Positions 52,549 to 60,828 of a DNA stretch of 64,000 nt are shown here, piece by piece. The position numbers and the translations under genes are program-made. Within the stretch, counting starts at the first letter, position 1. Every line of letters begins with the position of its first letter. Under the pieces are notes generated by a model, which saw only the letters and a program-made list of their open reading frames with translations, was not told the origin of the DNA and did no database searches. The DNA lies in contig CBDDTG010000018.1 in NCBI GenBank assembly GCA_965233665.1, positions 39,943 to 103,942 on the forward strand. Direction: 5' to 3'. This DNA is from Bacterioplanes sp965233665. Its GTDB lineage: Bacteria > Pseudomonadota > Gammaproteobacteria > Pseudomonadales > Oceanobacteraceae.

Positions 52549-53333
52549 TTGAAGTGCAAGAATTATCGCTTTTTAGCCGCGATAAAATGCTGGTAAATAA
52601 TATCAGCTTTGAGCTTAAACCCGGTGAGCGCTTAGCTGTGTTAGGCGCCAACGGTGCTGGTAAATCGAGCTTATTAAAAACCCTGGCCAGTGAGCGCTCG
52701 CCGGACCAAGGCAACTTGCTATTGGATGGCGAATCGCTAGCAGGGTACCCTGCGCGTTTGCGGGCAAAACGCATCGCTGTATTGCCACAGCAAGTGGAAC
52801 TGGCCTTTCCTTTTAAGGTGCAGCAAGTGGTGGCAATGGGACGCATTCCTCATGGCGATGAGCATCACAGCGGCACACTGCAGCGTGAGGCCATGCAATT
52901 AATGGACGTTTGGCATTTGCGCCAGCGCAGCTATCCATCACTTTCAGGCGGTGAGCAACAGCGGGTGCAACTTGCACGCGTACTGCTGCAAATTTGGCAA
53001 CCACCGCAGGATGAAAATGGGCGAACATTATCGCGCTTATTATTACTGGACGAATGCACTTCCGCACTCGACCCAGCGCATCAACATGCGGTGATGCAGC
53101 AGGTAAAACAGTTCGCTGATGATCATGTCGCCGTTATGGCGGTATTGCATGACATTGCCTTGGCGGCTTCTTGGGCTGACCGTGTTTTATTATTAAAACA
53201 AGGCAAAGTATGGGCGCAAGGCGATGTGAATTTATTAACCGAAGCAGCATTATTGCAGCAAGTGTATGACTTGCCCGCCCATTTAGCCCAGCGCTACGCT
53301 GAGCAAAATGGGGCTTGGTTAAGGGCTGGCTAG
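52545..53333 (+). CDS. hmuV: heme ABC transporter ATPase
   Basis: A 262-residue ATPase that energises HmuUT. It has Walker A GANGAGKSS, Q-loop region, signature LSGGEQQRVQLARVL and Walker B LLLLDECTSALDP. It ends the receptor-hmuY-hmuS-hmuTUV operon; the 53 bases to the convergent next gene contain only a weak ATCAT/ATGAT hairpin. GC content drops in the second half. Confidence 0.95.
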   Translation: MIEVQELSLFSRDKMLVNNISFELKPGERLAVLGANGAGKSSLLKTLASERSPDQGNLLLDGESLAGYPARLRAKRIAVLPQQVELAFPFKVQQVVAMGRIPHGDEHHSGTLQREAMQLMDVWHLRQRSYPSLSGGEQQRVQLARVLLQIWQPPQDENGRTLSRLLLLDECTSALDPAHQHAVMQQVKQFADDHVAVMAVLHDIALAASWADRVLLLKQGKVWAQGDVNLLTEAALLQQVYDLPAHLAQRYAEQNGAWLRAG

Positions 53334-53386
53334 GGTTGTAACTTTTAGCAGCGTTAAGATGTACTATTGATCATTCTTTATGATGC

Positions 53387-55189
53387 CTAGCTAGGATGAG
53401 CGTTTGAGCATTCCTCGTCACTGGCAGCTTGAACCCTGGTTGTATCAAAGTCATCGCTGAATATACGACTAGACTCCTTTTGCTGAGAGTAATTGCAGAC
53501 CTCTATGTTAGGCCTTAAGTAGTCAACGTAGTCGAAATAAATATCCTTTTTTTCCTTGTGACGGAGTTTGACGAAAACTTTGATGCTGACATCATCAATA
53601 AGATATTTGTATTTCTCATAGTGATATGTATTGTTTCTCCACCGGTGCTTGAAGTATTCAGCTGTTGAGCCAAAGCTGACCGGAGAGTGCAGTGAAGCGT
53701 CTTCCATTTGCTCCGCATAAGATGAAAACTCTTTCGCATATCTTTTGCCACCGTCCAGCAATATACTGACTTCCTCATTAGAGTTGGGTGTATAAGAGTA
53801 TTCTGTTTGGCTATGGCTAGTAGCAAAGCCATCTGGGCTAAGCAGGGTTTTATTCCTCGGAGCGGCTCCGGATGCCACTCGGCGGTTGTAGCTGAATGAA
53901 ACCTGTGACAGCTCTACCTCAAACTCTGGCTGTATTGTTACTGTCTCTATTTCTAGTTCGTTTTCCAGAGCAGGGTTAATATTGATCAAGTCTCTGATGT
54001 TTTCCTTAACGTAACCAACATAGTCGTGCCTACTATTGTTTATGCTTGGCTTGATGATAAAGTTAGGTTGTGATGTAAAGTTAAAAACACCGAGCTTGGT
54101 ATCAGAATGTTCGAACTGTAGATCAGTCATCACTGAATCATTCATGAACTGATTGAGCCCATGAACAGGGAAGCTAAACTGTTGTTTGAGCACCCCTTGT
54201 TTTTTGATCCCTTCGGTCAAGGCAAGGTTTAAGTCAGTGTATTGGATATGAATGGTATCGCTTGATCCAGTTAATGACTTTATGGCTCTAAAAGATGCTT
54301 CTTGGGGTCCAATCGTATCGGTAGTGGCTTGTTTCTCGTTCATCCAGTTGGATAGATCTCTAAGGTCGAATCCAGCCTTAGTGAGCGAGTCGCTATTTTC
54401 ACTCATAAGGTTTACAGAAGAAAACCTGAGCTGACTGGCCAATAAACCTTCTACAGTATTTACATATTTGATTGAGTTAAATCCACTCTTTCCATGATTT
54501 GATAAAGAAAAATTTGCATCTGGGGCATGGCTTGTAGCGTCGTATAAGCTCATGGTGTTTTCTTCAGCCGAATATACCTCAGAATTGGTATTGGCATAAA
54601 CTTCAACTTGAAAGCTTAAGTCGCCTGAAAGCTCTTCCTCTGCATAGTCTAGATAGTAATCTGAAACAGTCCAGATACCTGTGAAGTACTCAGGGATATG
54701 AAAGACAGTCTCTTGAGTCAACTTATTATTTGATCCCTCTGGGGAGCCTGTTGGGGTTGTCATATTATCTGAGTCATCAGGTAGGCTTTTATGAGTAGTA
54801 TTTAAGACAACATTTATGGAGTTTTTGTTATTTTCTCCAGTGAAGTTTTCTCTCGGAATCCAGATGAATAGCCGTAACAAACCAGAGTACTTATTATACA
54901 AGGTAAAATAAGGCGCGCCGGTTTTGGTGTTGAAGCAAGGCAATCCATATTTTTCGCTGTTATCACATGCTGAACTCTTGGCATATAGTAGCCATCCGTC
55001 TTCAGGACAATGGAAGTGCTTAAGATCTACACCTATATAATTGCCTCTATAAAAAGGGAATGATGTGGGCATGGTTGCGAACGATGACTCTTCAGACCAG
55101 TCCCAGTCATGTGGTTGGCTACACTGGCTGGCAAAGCTCCAGGGAGCAGCGGCTGCAACTAAAAATCCTAGAAGGTAGTTTAACTTCAT
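53387..55189 (-). CDS. orphan exported protein, probably acquired
   Basis: A 600-residue product with a clear signal peptide (MKLNYLLGFLVAAAAPWSFASQ), no other membrane segment and six cysteines in the mature part (C23, C61, C75, C85 and two near the C-terminus), so disulfides are likely. The body is rich in asparagine, serine and tyrosine with many predicted beta stretches. I recognise no domain. It is visibly richer in A+T and rarer codons than its neighbours, is alone on its strand and interrupts otherwise conserved genes, all signs of horizontal transfer. It could be an adhesin or a secreted toxin-like protein; nothing proves this. Confidence 0.75.
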   Translation of the reverse strand: MKLNYLLGFLVAAAAPWSFASQCSQPHDWDWSEESSFATMPTSFPFYRGNYIGVDLKHFHCPEDGWLLYAKSSACDNSEKYGLPCFNTKTGAPYFTLYNKYSGLLRLFIWIPRENFTGENNKNSINVVLNTTHKSLPDDSDNMTTPTGSPEGSNNKLTQETVFHIPEYFTGIWTVSDYYLDYAEEELSGDLSFQVEVYANTNSEVYSAEENTMSLYDATSHAPDANFSLSNHGKSGFNSIKYVNTVEGLLASQLRFSSVNLMSENSDSLTKAGFDLRDLSNWMNEKQATTDTIGPQEASFRAIKSLTGSSDTIHIQYTDLNLALTEGIKKQGVLKQQFSFPVHGLNQFMNDSVMTDLQFEHSDTKLGVFNFTSQPNFIIKPSINNSRHDYVGYVKENIRDLININPALENELEIETVTIQPEFEVELSQVSFSYNRRVASGAAPRNKTLLSPDGFATSHSQTEYSYTPNSNEEVSILLDGGKRYAKEFSSYAEQMEDASLHSPVSFGSTAEYFKHRWRNNTYHYEKYKYLIDDVSIKVFVKLRHKEKKDIYFDYVDYLRPNIEVCNYSQQKESSRIFSDDFDTTRVQAASDEECSNAHPS

Positions 55190-55368
55190 ATTCTTCCTTG
55201 GTTACTAGGGAGTTTGAGTGGTCGCGATGTTAATTGCTTTGCGCATAGCGATGAAATGATTTTCTGGTTAAGTCGCGACAAGTGAAGCCAGAGTCATGAA
55301 ATTACTATTTTTCTAATGGCTGATAGGGTTTCTAATGGTGTCTTTGGCATCGACTTGGATCAATAGTC

Positions 55369-55968
55369 TTAGTCATGTTTACACGAATATGTCATTTGCG
55401 TACTCGAAGAAAAATCGAGTAGCCACCTCAGGTAAGCAAAGCTCTCTGTTGCTGTAACGTTAAACCCCATGCGCTGATATAAGCGCTTAGCATCCGGATT
55501 GGTGTTGATAACATCGAGGCGTAGGCGCTGATAACCTTCGCGCTCGGCATACTGAATCAGTTGCTGCAATAATTGGCTGCCCACGCCTTGGCCGCGCATA
55601 TTGGCCGCTACACAAATACCGTCTAGAAGTAGCTCGCCCGGCGTGTGTTCACGATCTAGCAGTGCCAAGATAGCCAATGCGCGTAGCGCCCCGCGATAGC
55701 CCAGTTCAGTTTGCAGCAAGCGCCATGAAATACCACCGGTTAATGAGCCTTGAGAATTTTTGTAGCCGGCGATACCCGCCAACTCGTCGCCGCGCATCGC
55801 CACCCAACAAAACCTAGGATTAAAGCCTTGTGCCAGAATATCCAGCCGTTGCTTTGGGTCGGGAATAGCAACACCCAGCTTGGCACCAAATGCAGCATCG
55901 TACAGGGCCGCAGCGGCGTGGCGCTGTTCGTCAGAGAAGCCTTGTTGCAGGTAAAGGGTATCGTCCAT
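55369..55968 (-). CDS. GNAT-family acetyltransferase
   Basis: A 199-residue N-acetyltransferase with the acetyl-CoA-binding motif MRGQGVGSQLLQQLI and the following LRLDVINTNPDAKRLYQRMGF. The start at 55968 (MDDTLYLQQGFSDEQRH) has AAGG upstream; an earlier in-frame ATG at 55992 lacks one. The substrate is not evident. It is divergent from the peptidase E gene. Confidence 0.88.
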   Translation of the reverse strand: MDDTLYLQQGFSDEQRHAAAALYDAAFGAKLGVAIPDPKQRLDILAQGFNPRFCWVAMRGDELAGIAGYKNSQGSLTGGISWRLLQTELGYRGALRALAILALLDREHTPGELLLDGICVAANMRGQGVGSQLLQQLIQYAEREGYQRLRLDVINTNPDAKRLYQRMGFNVTATESFAYLRWLLDFSSSTQMTYSCKHD

Positions 55969-56215
55969 GAAAAAACCTTGGGTCGTTGTCATGGCTGAGT
56001 CAGCGCATCAGCCAAGGATATGCATAATAAAGGTGGTATTGGCCGTTATGCCAGTGACAGTTTCACATTGCTTACAGACGCTGACAGGTGTGCTTGCGTG
56101 AACGGCCGCGAGCCCACATTCTGCGTTTGCTTTCATGTATCCTTGGTGTGGATTTCCTGCTTAACAGCTAAAGCAGGAAACAAGCCTTTGTATGAAAAAA
56201 TGGATCAAGGAAGCA

Positions 56216-56869
56216 ATGAAAAAACACTGTGTAGTACTGGGTGGCGGTGGCTGGATGATGGGCGAGCAGCCCAGTTTGTTGGATCAATATATTTTGCAGT
56301 TAAGTGATAAGGTACAGCCCAAGGTTTGCTATGTGCCGACGGCGACGGGCGACTCAGATGAAGTCATTCAACGCTTTTATGACGCCAAGTTGAGCGATAA
56401 CTTAAGCCACTTTCCACTGTTCAAGCCGCAGTTAAACTGGCGTGAGCACTTGTTGCAGCAAGATATTATTTACGTTGGCGGTGGCAATACGCGCTCTATG
56501 TTAGCGATTTGGCGCGGGTGGGGCGTGGATGACATTTTACGTCGCTGTTACCAGCAAGGCATCATTTTGTGTGGCATGAGTGCCGGCGCGATTTGCTGGT
56601 TTGAATACGGTATTACCGACAGCAACCCTGAAACTTACAGTGTGATACCTGGGTTAGGTGTGTTGCCAGGATTAGCCGCAGCCCACTTTACGGATGACGA
56701 TGAAAAAGCAGCGCTATTTCATCAATACGCGCATGCTCATCCTGATGTGCCCTGTGTCGGCTTGAGCGACTATGCTGGCCTACATTTTATTGATGGTGAA
56801 ATTGCGCAAGCGATTTACAGCCAGGAAGAAGCGCGCGTTATCGTTGCTAACCGGCCCGCTATCGCTTGA
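56216..56869 (+). CDS. peptidase E-like serine hydrolase (S51 family)
   Basis: A 217-residue protein (start ATG 56216 with AAGGA upstream; ATG 56192 possible) with the S51 motifs VVLGGGGWMMG, IIYVGGGNTRSMLAIWRGWGVDDIL and nucleophile S122 in CGMSAGAICWF. Peptidase E removes N-terminal aspartate; cyanophycinase relatives share the fold. The reading frame stops at 56869, but the +1 frame from about 56846 stays open to 56942 and encodes PLSLEEQRGYLADTFFNQQVS, so a recent frameshift is possible. It leads to the thioesterase gene 111 bases on. Confidence 0.85.
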   Translation: MKKHCVVLGGGGWMMGEQPSLLDQYILQLSDKVQPKVCYVPTATGDSDEVIQRFYDAKLSDNLSHFPLFKPQLNWREHLLQQDIIYVGGGNTRSMLAIWRGWGVDDILRRCYQQGIILCGMSAGAICWFEYGITDSNPETYSVIPGLGVLPGLAAAHFTDDDEKAALFHQYAHAHPDVPCVGLSDYAGLHFIDGEIAQAIYSQEEARVIVANRPAIA

Positions 56870-56980
56870 AGAGCAGCGTGGCTATTTGGCAGATACGTTC
56901 TTTAACCAACAGGTAAGTGAAGTATCAGCTGCTTTCTGGTAAAACCAGTGCGTCAAAATAACAATCCGTTTGAGGTGGAT

Positions 56981-57418
56981 ATGAGCACTATTTGGTTTGC
57001 TACGCCAGATGTTGAAGACATGAATCGGCAAATGCAAAACACCGCTTGCTCGAACCTGGGCATTGAAATTACCGAGGTGGGCGATGATTACGTGCGAGGC
57101 ACCATGCCGGCCGATGAGCGCACGTTGCAGCCCGTGGGCTTAGTGCACGGTGGAGCGAATGTACTGTTTGCCGAGACGCTGGGCAGCATGGCGGCCAACT
57201 TGGTGGTGGATACCAGCCAGCAGTATTGTGTCGGCCAAGAAATTAACGCCAACCATTTGCGTGGCGTGCGCAGTGGGGTGTTAACCGGCACCGCGCGCGC
57301 AATACACTGTGGCCGCAGCTCACAGGTGTGGGAAATTCGCATTGAAAATGAAGACGGCAAGTTAAGCTGCATTTCGCGTCTGACGATGGCGGTGGTGCCG
57401 GCGCAGTTAGCGCAGTAG
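56981..57418 (+). CDS. hotdog-fold thioesterase
   Basis: A 145-residue PaaI/YdiI-type acyl-CoA thioesterase. The motif LVHGGANVLFAETLGS with its glycine pair and catalytic glutamate is diagnostic. The start ATG 56981 is set by GAGGTGG; an in-frame GTG at 56948 lacks a site. The substrate may be an aromatic or 1,4-dihydroxy-2-naphthoyl-CoA, but is unproven. A MITE-like element begins at the first base after its stop. Confidence 0.9.
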   Translation: MSTIWFATPDVEDMNRQMQNTACSNLGIEITEVGDDYVRGTMPADERTLQPVGLVHGGANVLFAETLGSMAANLVVDTSQQYCVGQEINANHLRGVRSGVLTGTARAIHCGRSSQVWEIRIENEDGKLSCISRLTMAVVPAQLAQ

Positions 57419-57575
57419 TAGGCACCTCTAAAAACCCCTTTTTCTCATTGTGGCTTCGTTAAAAATCGTCTCAAGCGTGAGTCCGATCAAAATGCTCATT
57501 TACTGCAGTAAGCTCCGCTTTTTACCGATTTTGGCCTAGCCAGAATGTCGCCTCTGAGGTTTTTAGAGCCACCTA
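57419..57575. mobile_element. 157-bp MITE-like element with 37-bp terminal inverted repeats
   Basis: The left end 57419-57455 and the reverse complement of the right end 57538-57575 align over 37-38 bases. They share TAGG, an exact CTCTAAAAACC (57426-57436 against 57558-57568) and CATTNTGGCT at the inner edge, with a few mismatches and one length difference. The interior has a further AAAATCG/CGATTTT pair and no coding capacity. Ends with TA dinucleotides fit a transposon-derived miniature element. It starts directly after the thioesterase stop codon. Confidence 0.7.
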
Positions 57576-57589
57576 GATATGGCCGTGAT

Positions 57590-57620
57590 AAAAAACGCCG
57601 CGCTATTGCGCGGCGTTTTC
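57590..57620 (-). terminator. terminator overlapping the M48 protease stop
   Basis: A perfect stem ACGCCGCGC (57595-57603) / GCGCGGCGT (57608-57616) with a four-base loop; on the minus strand it is followed by six T residues (57595-57590). It includes the TAG of the minus-strand M48 gene. On the plus strand only four T residues follow. Confidence 0.85.
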
Positions 57621-58658
57621 GTTGGCGGCCGCCTGCTCGGCGGTGCGAATGCGCTCGCCCATGCCTGGGTGAGTGCTGAGATAATCACTCCAGTGGCCCT
57701 CTTCGCCCTGCAGCATCAACTCAGGCAAGCCGAGGGTGCGCATGGCATCGGCAAAGTCCTGCGCGGAAAGCCCCGCTTGGGTTGCGTATTGATGCGCATA
57801 AGCGTCAGCTTCGCGTTCCATATCACGAGAAAAAGAGCTTTCTAATAGTGAGCCGCCGGCACCAATCACCAGCTCACCCATGCCTTCGATGTCGCCAAAC
57901 ATCATGGCAAACAAGAAGCTGGTGGCGGTGGTTTGTGCCAATTGCTTCATGCCGTGACGATGCTCTACATGGCCGATTTCGTGCAGCAAAATCGAATGCA
58001 GTTGCTGAGGTTCGTCTTCCATCAGTTTGGCCAACGCATCGGTTACGATGATGGTGCCGTCCGGTAACGCTAGGGCGTTGGCGCCAATGATGCTGCTATA
58101 AAAGTGCAGTTGGTAGCGCTCGGCGGGCAAGTTGAGGCGCTTTAACAGCTCGGCAAAATCGGCATTTAAGCGTTGTTGATAATCAGGCTCCAGCTTGGTG
58201 GGCTCCAAATAAAGGTATTCCAGCGTTTTAAACGACTGCTGGCCTACCTGCTCATCCACCGAACGCGGCATCATCTCGACGCCTGCATAGGCCATGCGCG
58301 GAATGCCATGAAACATCATAAACCAGAGAAAGGCCGGCACCGCGATAACGGACACCAGCACGCCCAGCCAGTGGCTTTCGAGCCATTCTGCCAGGCGTTG
58401 GCCGGAGCTGCTGCCGGCCCAGCGATGGTTGACGTCGTCCGGCACAAAGCGGCTACCGTCGGCAAACACTAACTCTGCTGGCAAGCCGGCAATGAGGGGT
58501 TGGTGCTTGATATCGGTAGCGCTGAAGTGCGCCAGCGCCTCACTGTTGCTGCGCTGGCTCAGCCAGACATTGCCTTCATCGTCGCAGCGTGCCTGGGCAT
58601 CCAGGCTGCGCGATTGGCCGGCCAACAAGTAGTGGCCATTTACTGTGTGCTGCTGCAT
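57603..58658 (-). CDS. M48-family membrane metalloprotease
   Basis: A 351-residue zinc protease. H226-E227-IG-H230 is the zinc site in LHEIGHVEHRHG, and the third ligand glutamate is in FSRDMEREADAYAHQ. A transmembrane segment lies near residues 98-118 (LGVLVSVIAVPAFLWFMMFHG). It is of the YcaL/BepA-like group that acts on outer-membrane or secreted proteins. It overlaps the DUF898 stop by one base, so the two are coupled and transcribed together. Confidence 0.9.
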   Translation of the reverse strand: MQQHTVNGHYLLAGQSRSLDAQARCDDEGNVWLSQRSNSEALAHFSATDIKHQPLIAGLPAELVFADGSRFVPDDVNHRWAGSSSGQRLAEWLESHWLGVLVSVIAVPAFLWFMMFHGIPRMAYAGVEMMPRSVDEQVGQQSFKTLEYLYLEPTKLEPDYQQRLNADFAELLKRLNLPAERYQLHFYSSIIGANALALPDGTIIVTDALAKLMEDEPQQLHSILLHEIGHVEHRHGMKQLAQTTATSFLFAMMFGDIEGMGELVIGAGGSLLESSFSRDMEREADAYAHQYATQAGLSAQDFADAMRTLGLPELMLQGEEGHWSDYLSTHPGMGERIRTAEQAAANENAAQ

Positions 58659-59710
58659 TACGCTAGGGATAAGTCGGTATCAAATAGGCCGGCGGCTTCT
58701 TCGCCAAAGGCGGAGTATTGCTCGTCGACGGTATTTTGCATGGTGTCGATCGCCGGGGTCAGTGTCACGCGGGTGTGTGCACAGGTGTAACGCAATATAC
58801 GAATGCGGGCAATGGGGAAGGCCAATCCGAGTGTGACCATCAGCAGCAGAACGTTGCTGGCCATGATGCTGGCGTAGGTCAGTGGCTCAACGTCGGAGTG
58901 AAAGCTTGCCAAGTCTTCGGCTTCTAAGTTGTTCATAACGTGATTGCGAATAATGCCCATATAAATACCGGAGCAAAATGTGAAGCCTAAATACGCCAAT
59001 AAGAAACCAACGGTGCCAAAGGCCGCAGCATACGACGGTGCTGCTTCGGTCAGGCCGGAGCTTAACGAGATCAAGGCAGCCACCAGTAAGCCCACCACCA
59101 CGGCGGTAAATAAGGCGCACATCACGGCAAAGTAGAAGCGTCCTGTTTCCAGTTTTACTTTCAATGGTTTGCCGCCGTAAGTAACGCTGCGGTGCAGAAA
59201 TTCGCTGATTTGCTTATGAATCCAGGGCGCCGTCAGGTACATGGTAAAGGCGGCGACCATGGGCAACAGAATAAAGTGCACAAACAGATCGCCGTAAGAA
59301 CCTTCGAACGAGAAGCGCACATTGCGGTAAGAGGTCATACGCAAGGTAAAGCGCAGCCCTTGGCCAATGGCCCAAGGCAACACAAAGATATAAGCAATCA
59401 CGAATATGATCATTAGCAGTGGGTTCCACATTGCTAATAAATAGGCGCCACCGAACACCAGGATTGCGAGAATGCGTCCACGCAGAATCTGCAGTGGTTT
59501 GGCCAGGTAACTGAGGCGATGGCCATCAATCTGTGTGTGGCCATAGAGGTATTGGTTGTTACGCACCTTAGCCCAAGCGCTGTAAATCCCTAAGGTCAAA
59601 ATGCTGAGCAGCAAGTTGACAAACCACAGCTTGAAATAGCCGGCTTTGGTGCCTGAGAATTCGACAGGAAAGGTCTTGCTCGGCAAAGCAGCCGTGTCCG
59701 TTGGGGTCAT
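58658..59710 (-). CDS. yjgN: YjgN/DUF898-family membrane protein
   Basis: A 350-residue polytopic protein with about six to eight transmembrane segments. Family features include FSGTKAGYFKLWFVNLLLSILTLGIYSAWAKVRNNQYLYGHTQIDGHRLSY, SFEGSYGDLFVH and the later RNHVMNNL. The role of DUF898 is unknown; pairing with an M48 protease gene recurs in proteobacteria and suggests a joint envelope role. It is followed on its upstream side by the 550-base non-coding stretch. Confidence 0.9.
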   Translation of the reverse strand: MTPTDTAALPSKTFPVEFSGTKAGYFKLWFVNLLLSILTLGIYSAWAKVRNNQYLYGHTQIDGHRLSYLAKPLQILRGRILAILVFGGAYLLAMWNPLLMIIFVIAYIFVLPWAIGQGLRFTLRMTSYRNVRFSFEGSYGDLFVHFILLPMVAAFTMYLTAPWIHKQISEFLHRSVTYGGKPLKVKLETGRFYFAVMCALFTAVVVGLLVAALISLSSGLTEAAPSYAAAFGTVGFLLAYLGFTFCSGIYMGIIRNHVMNNLEAEDLASFHSDVEPLTYASIMASNVLLLMVTLGLAFPIARIRILRYTCAHTRVTLTPAIDTMQNTVDEQYSAFGEEAAGLFDTDLSLA

Positions 59711-60260
59711 AACATCGTCCTTGCGGCAGGTTCAGTTTAAGAGGCGCGTTTATAGCGGAATTGCCAAGGGGCTGCAATTCTGGCTCAGGACACTTTGACT
59801 GGATAAAAAAGCATCATTTTAACGACAGGCGACTAAGCACCTCTGTTACAGCCTGTTATCGCCAGATAATGCACAGAAATATCCACAGAATCTGTGAGTA
59901 ACCTCAAAAACAGTCCCCAGATATAAACGACCGTTTGCATCAGAGATGCGTTGTCAATGGGTTGACATTTATCCCCACCGCTAAATCAACTCATTTCTGG
60001 CGGCACCCCGCCAAGCACTGATATCAAAGGCTTTTTTAAAAATCTTTTGAGCTGAGCAATGTTTGTGCAATTTAAGCGAAGTGCCGTAATGGCGAGGCTA
60101 TTTGCGGATGCCCTCAGATTACTCACAAAGTTATCCACTGATTTTGGGAGTAACCTGGGCTTGACATTAAAATTATGCACATTTCCTGGTGGGCAATCGG
60201 GCTTGTGTACAACTAAAACCGTGTGTCTGGTTAGACACAGGCGAATGCGCTGACAGCTGG
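59711..60260. other. 550-bp non-coding region with clustered DnaA-box-like sites
   Basis: No gene is supported here. At least eight 9-mers match TTWTNCACA with zero or one mismatch on either strand: 59867-59875, 59879-59887, 59893-59901, 59969-59977, 60119-60127, 60131-60139, 60173-60181 (exact) and 60204-60212. A random 550-base stretch should give fewer than one such match. The run also has an A/T-rich patch (GCTTTTTTAAAAATCTTTTG, 60031-60050), repeated TTGACATT (59962-59969 and 60161-60168) and a TGTGTCT/AGACACA hairpin at 60222-60239 downstream of pgpA. Promoters of yjgN are presumably at its left end. Read as a DnaA-binding locus, not as a proven origin. Confidence 0.6.
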
Positions 60261-60737
60261 CTACAGCCACCAAGCCGTCAGCTGCACCACGGCTAAGGCC
60301 ATTACGCCGGCGACGACGTCATCGATCATGATGCCAAAGCCGCCGTGCACATGTTTGTCCAGCCAGCGAATGGGCCAAGGCTTGATGATATCGAACAGCC
60401 GAAACAGCACCACGCCATACACCAGCCAGCCGAGCCCTGCGGGTAACCACAGCAATGTGAGCCACAGTCCGATCCATTCATCCCAAACAATGCCGCCATG
60501 ATCGTGCACGCCCAAGTCGCGGGAGGTTTGCTCGCACAGCACCACGCCTAAAGCGAAGCCGGCTAACAGTACGCCGATGTAAGGCAGAGTCGGCACACCT
60601 TGCAGTAACAGCCACCACACTGGCACGGCGGCCAAGGTGCCAAAGGTGCCGGGTGCTTTCTTTGCTAGGCCTGAGCCAAGGCCAAAGGCCAGCAAATGGA
60701 TGGGGTTGCGTAAATCGGGCTTGGGTGAGGTTGTCAT
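60261..60737 (-). CDS. pgpA: phosphatidylglycerophosphatase A
   Basis: PgpA removes phosphate from phosphatidylglycerophosphate in the inner membrane to make phosphatidylglycerol. The 158-residue product (start ATG 60737 with GGA upstream; TTG 60752 is less likely) has FGLGSGLAKKAPGTFGTLAAVP and WDEWIGLWLTL, then LFRLFDIIKPWPIRWLDKHVHGGFGIMIDDVVAG, the family hallmark. The thiL gene that often precedes pgpA is absent. Confidence 0.94.
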   Translation of the reverse strand: MTTSPKPDLRNPIHLLAFGLGSGLAKKAPGTFGTLAAVPVWWLLLQGVPTLPYIGVLLAGFALGVVLCEQTSRDLGVHDHGGIVWDEWIGLWLTLLWLPAGLGWLVYGVVLFRLFDIIKPWPIRWLDKHVHGGFGIMIDDVVAGVMALAVVQLTAWWL

Positions 60738-60828
60738 AGTCGGTCCATTCAATGATGGGTGCGATCATAACTGGCTGTGATTACAGCGGTAAACCAGCCT
60801 TAAGATGCGCATGAGAGCACCGAGGTAT

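Noticed and set aside
53334..53386. Terminator between hmuV and the orphan gene
   Set aside because: Only a five-pair ATCAT/ATGAT stem is present, too weak to claim.
59711..60260. Chromosomal origin of replication (oriC)
   Set aside because: DnaA-box-like sites and an A/T patch are present, but dnaA, dnaN and mnmG are absent and the strongly transcribed ribosomal operons run toward this point, which would put them head-on to a fork starting here. Kept only as a DnaA-box cluster.
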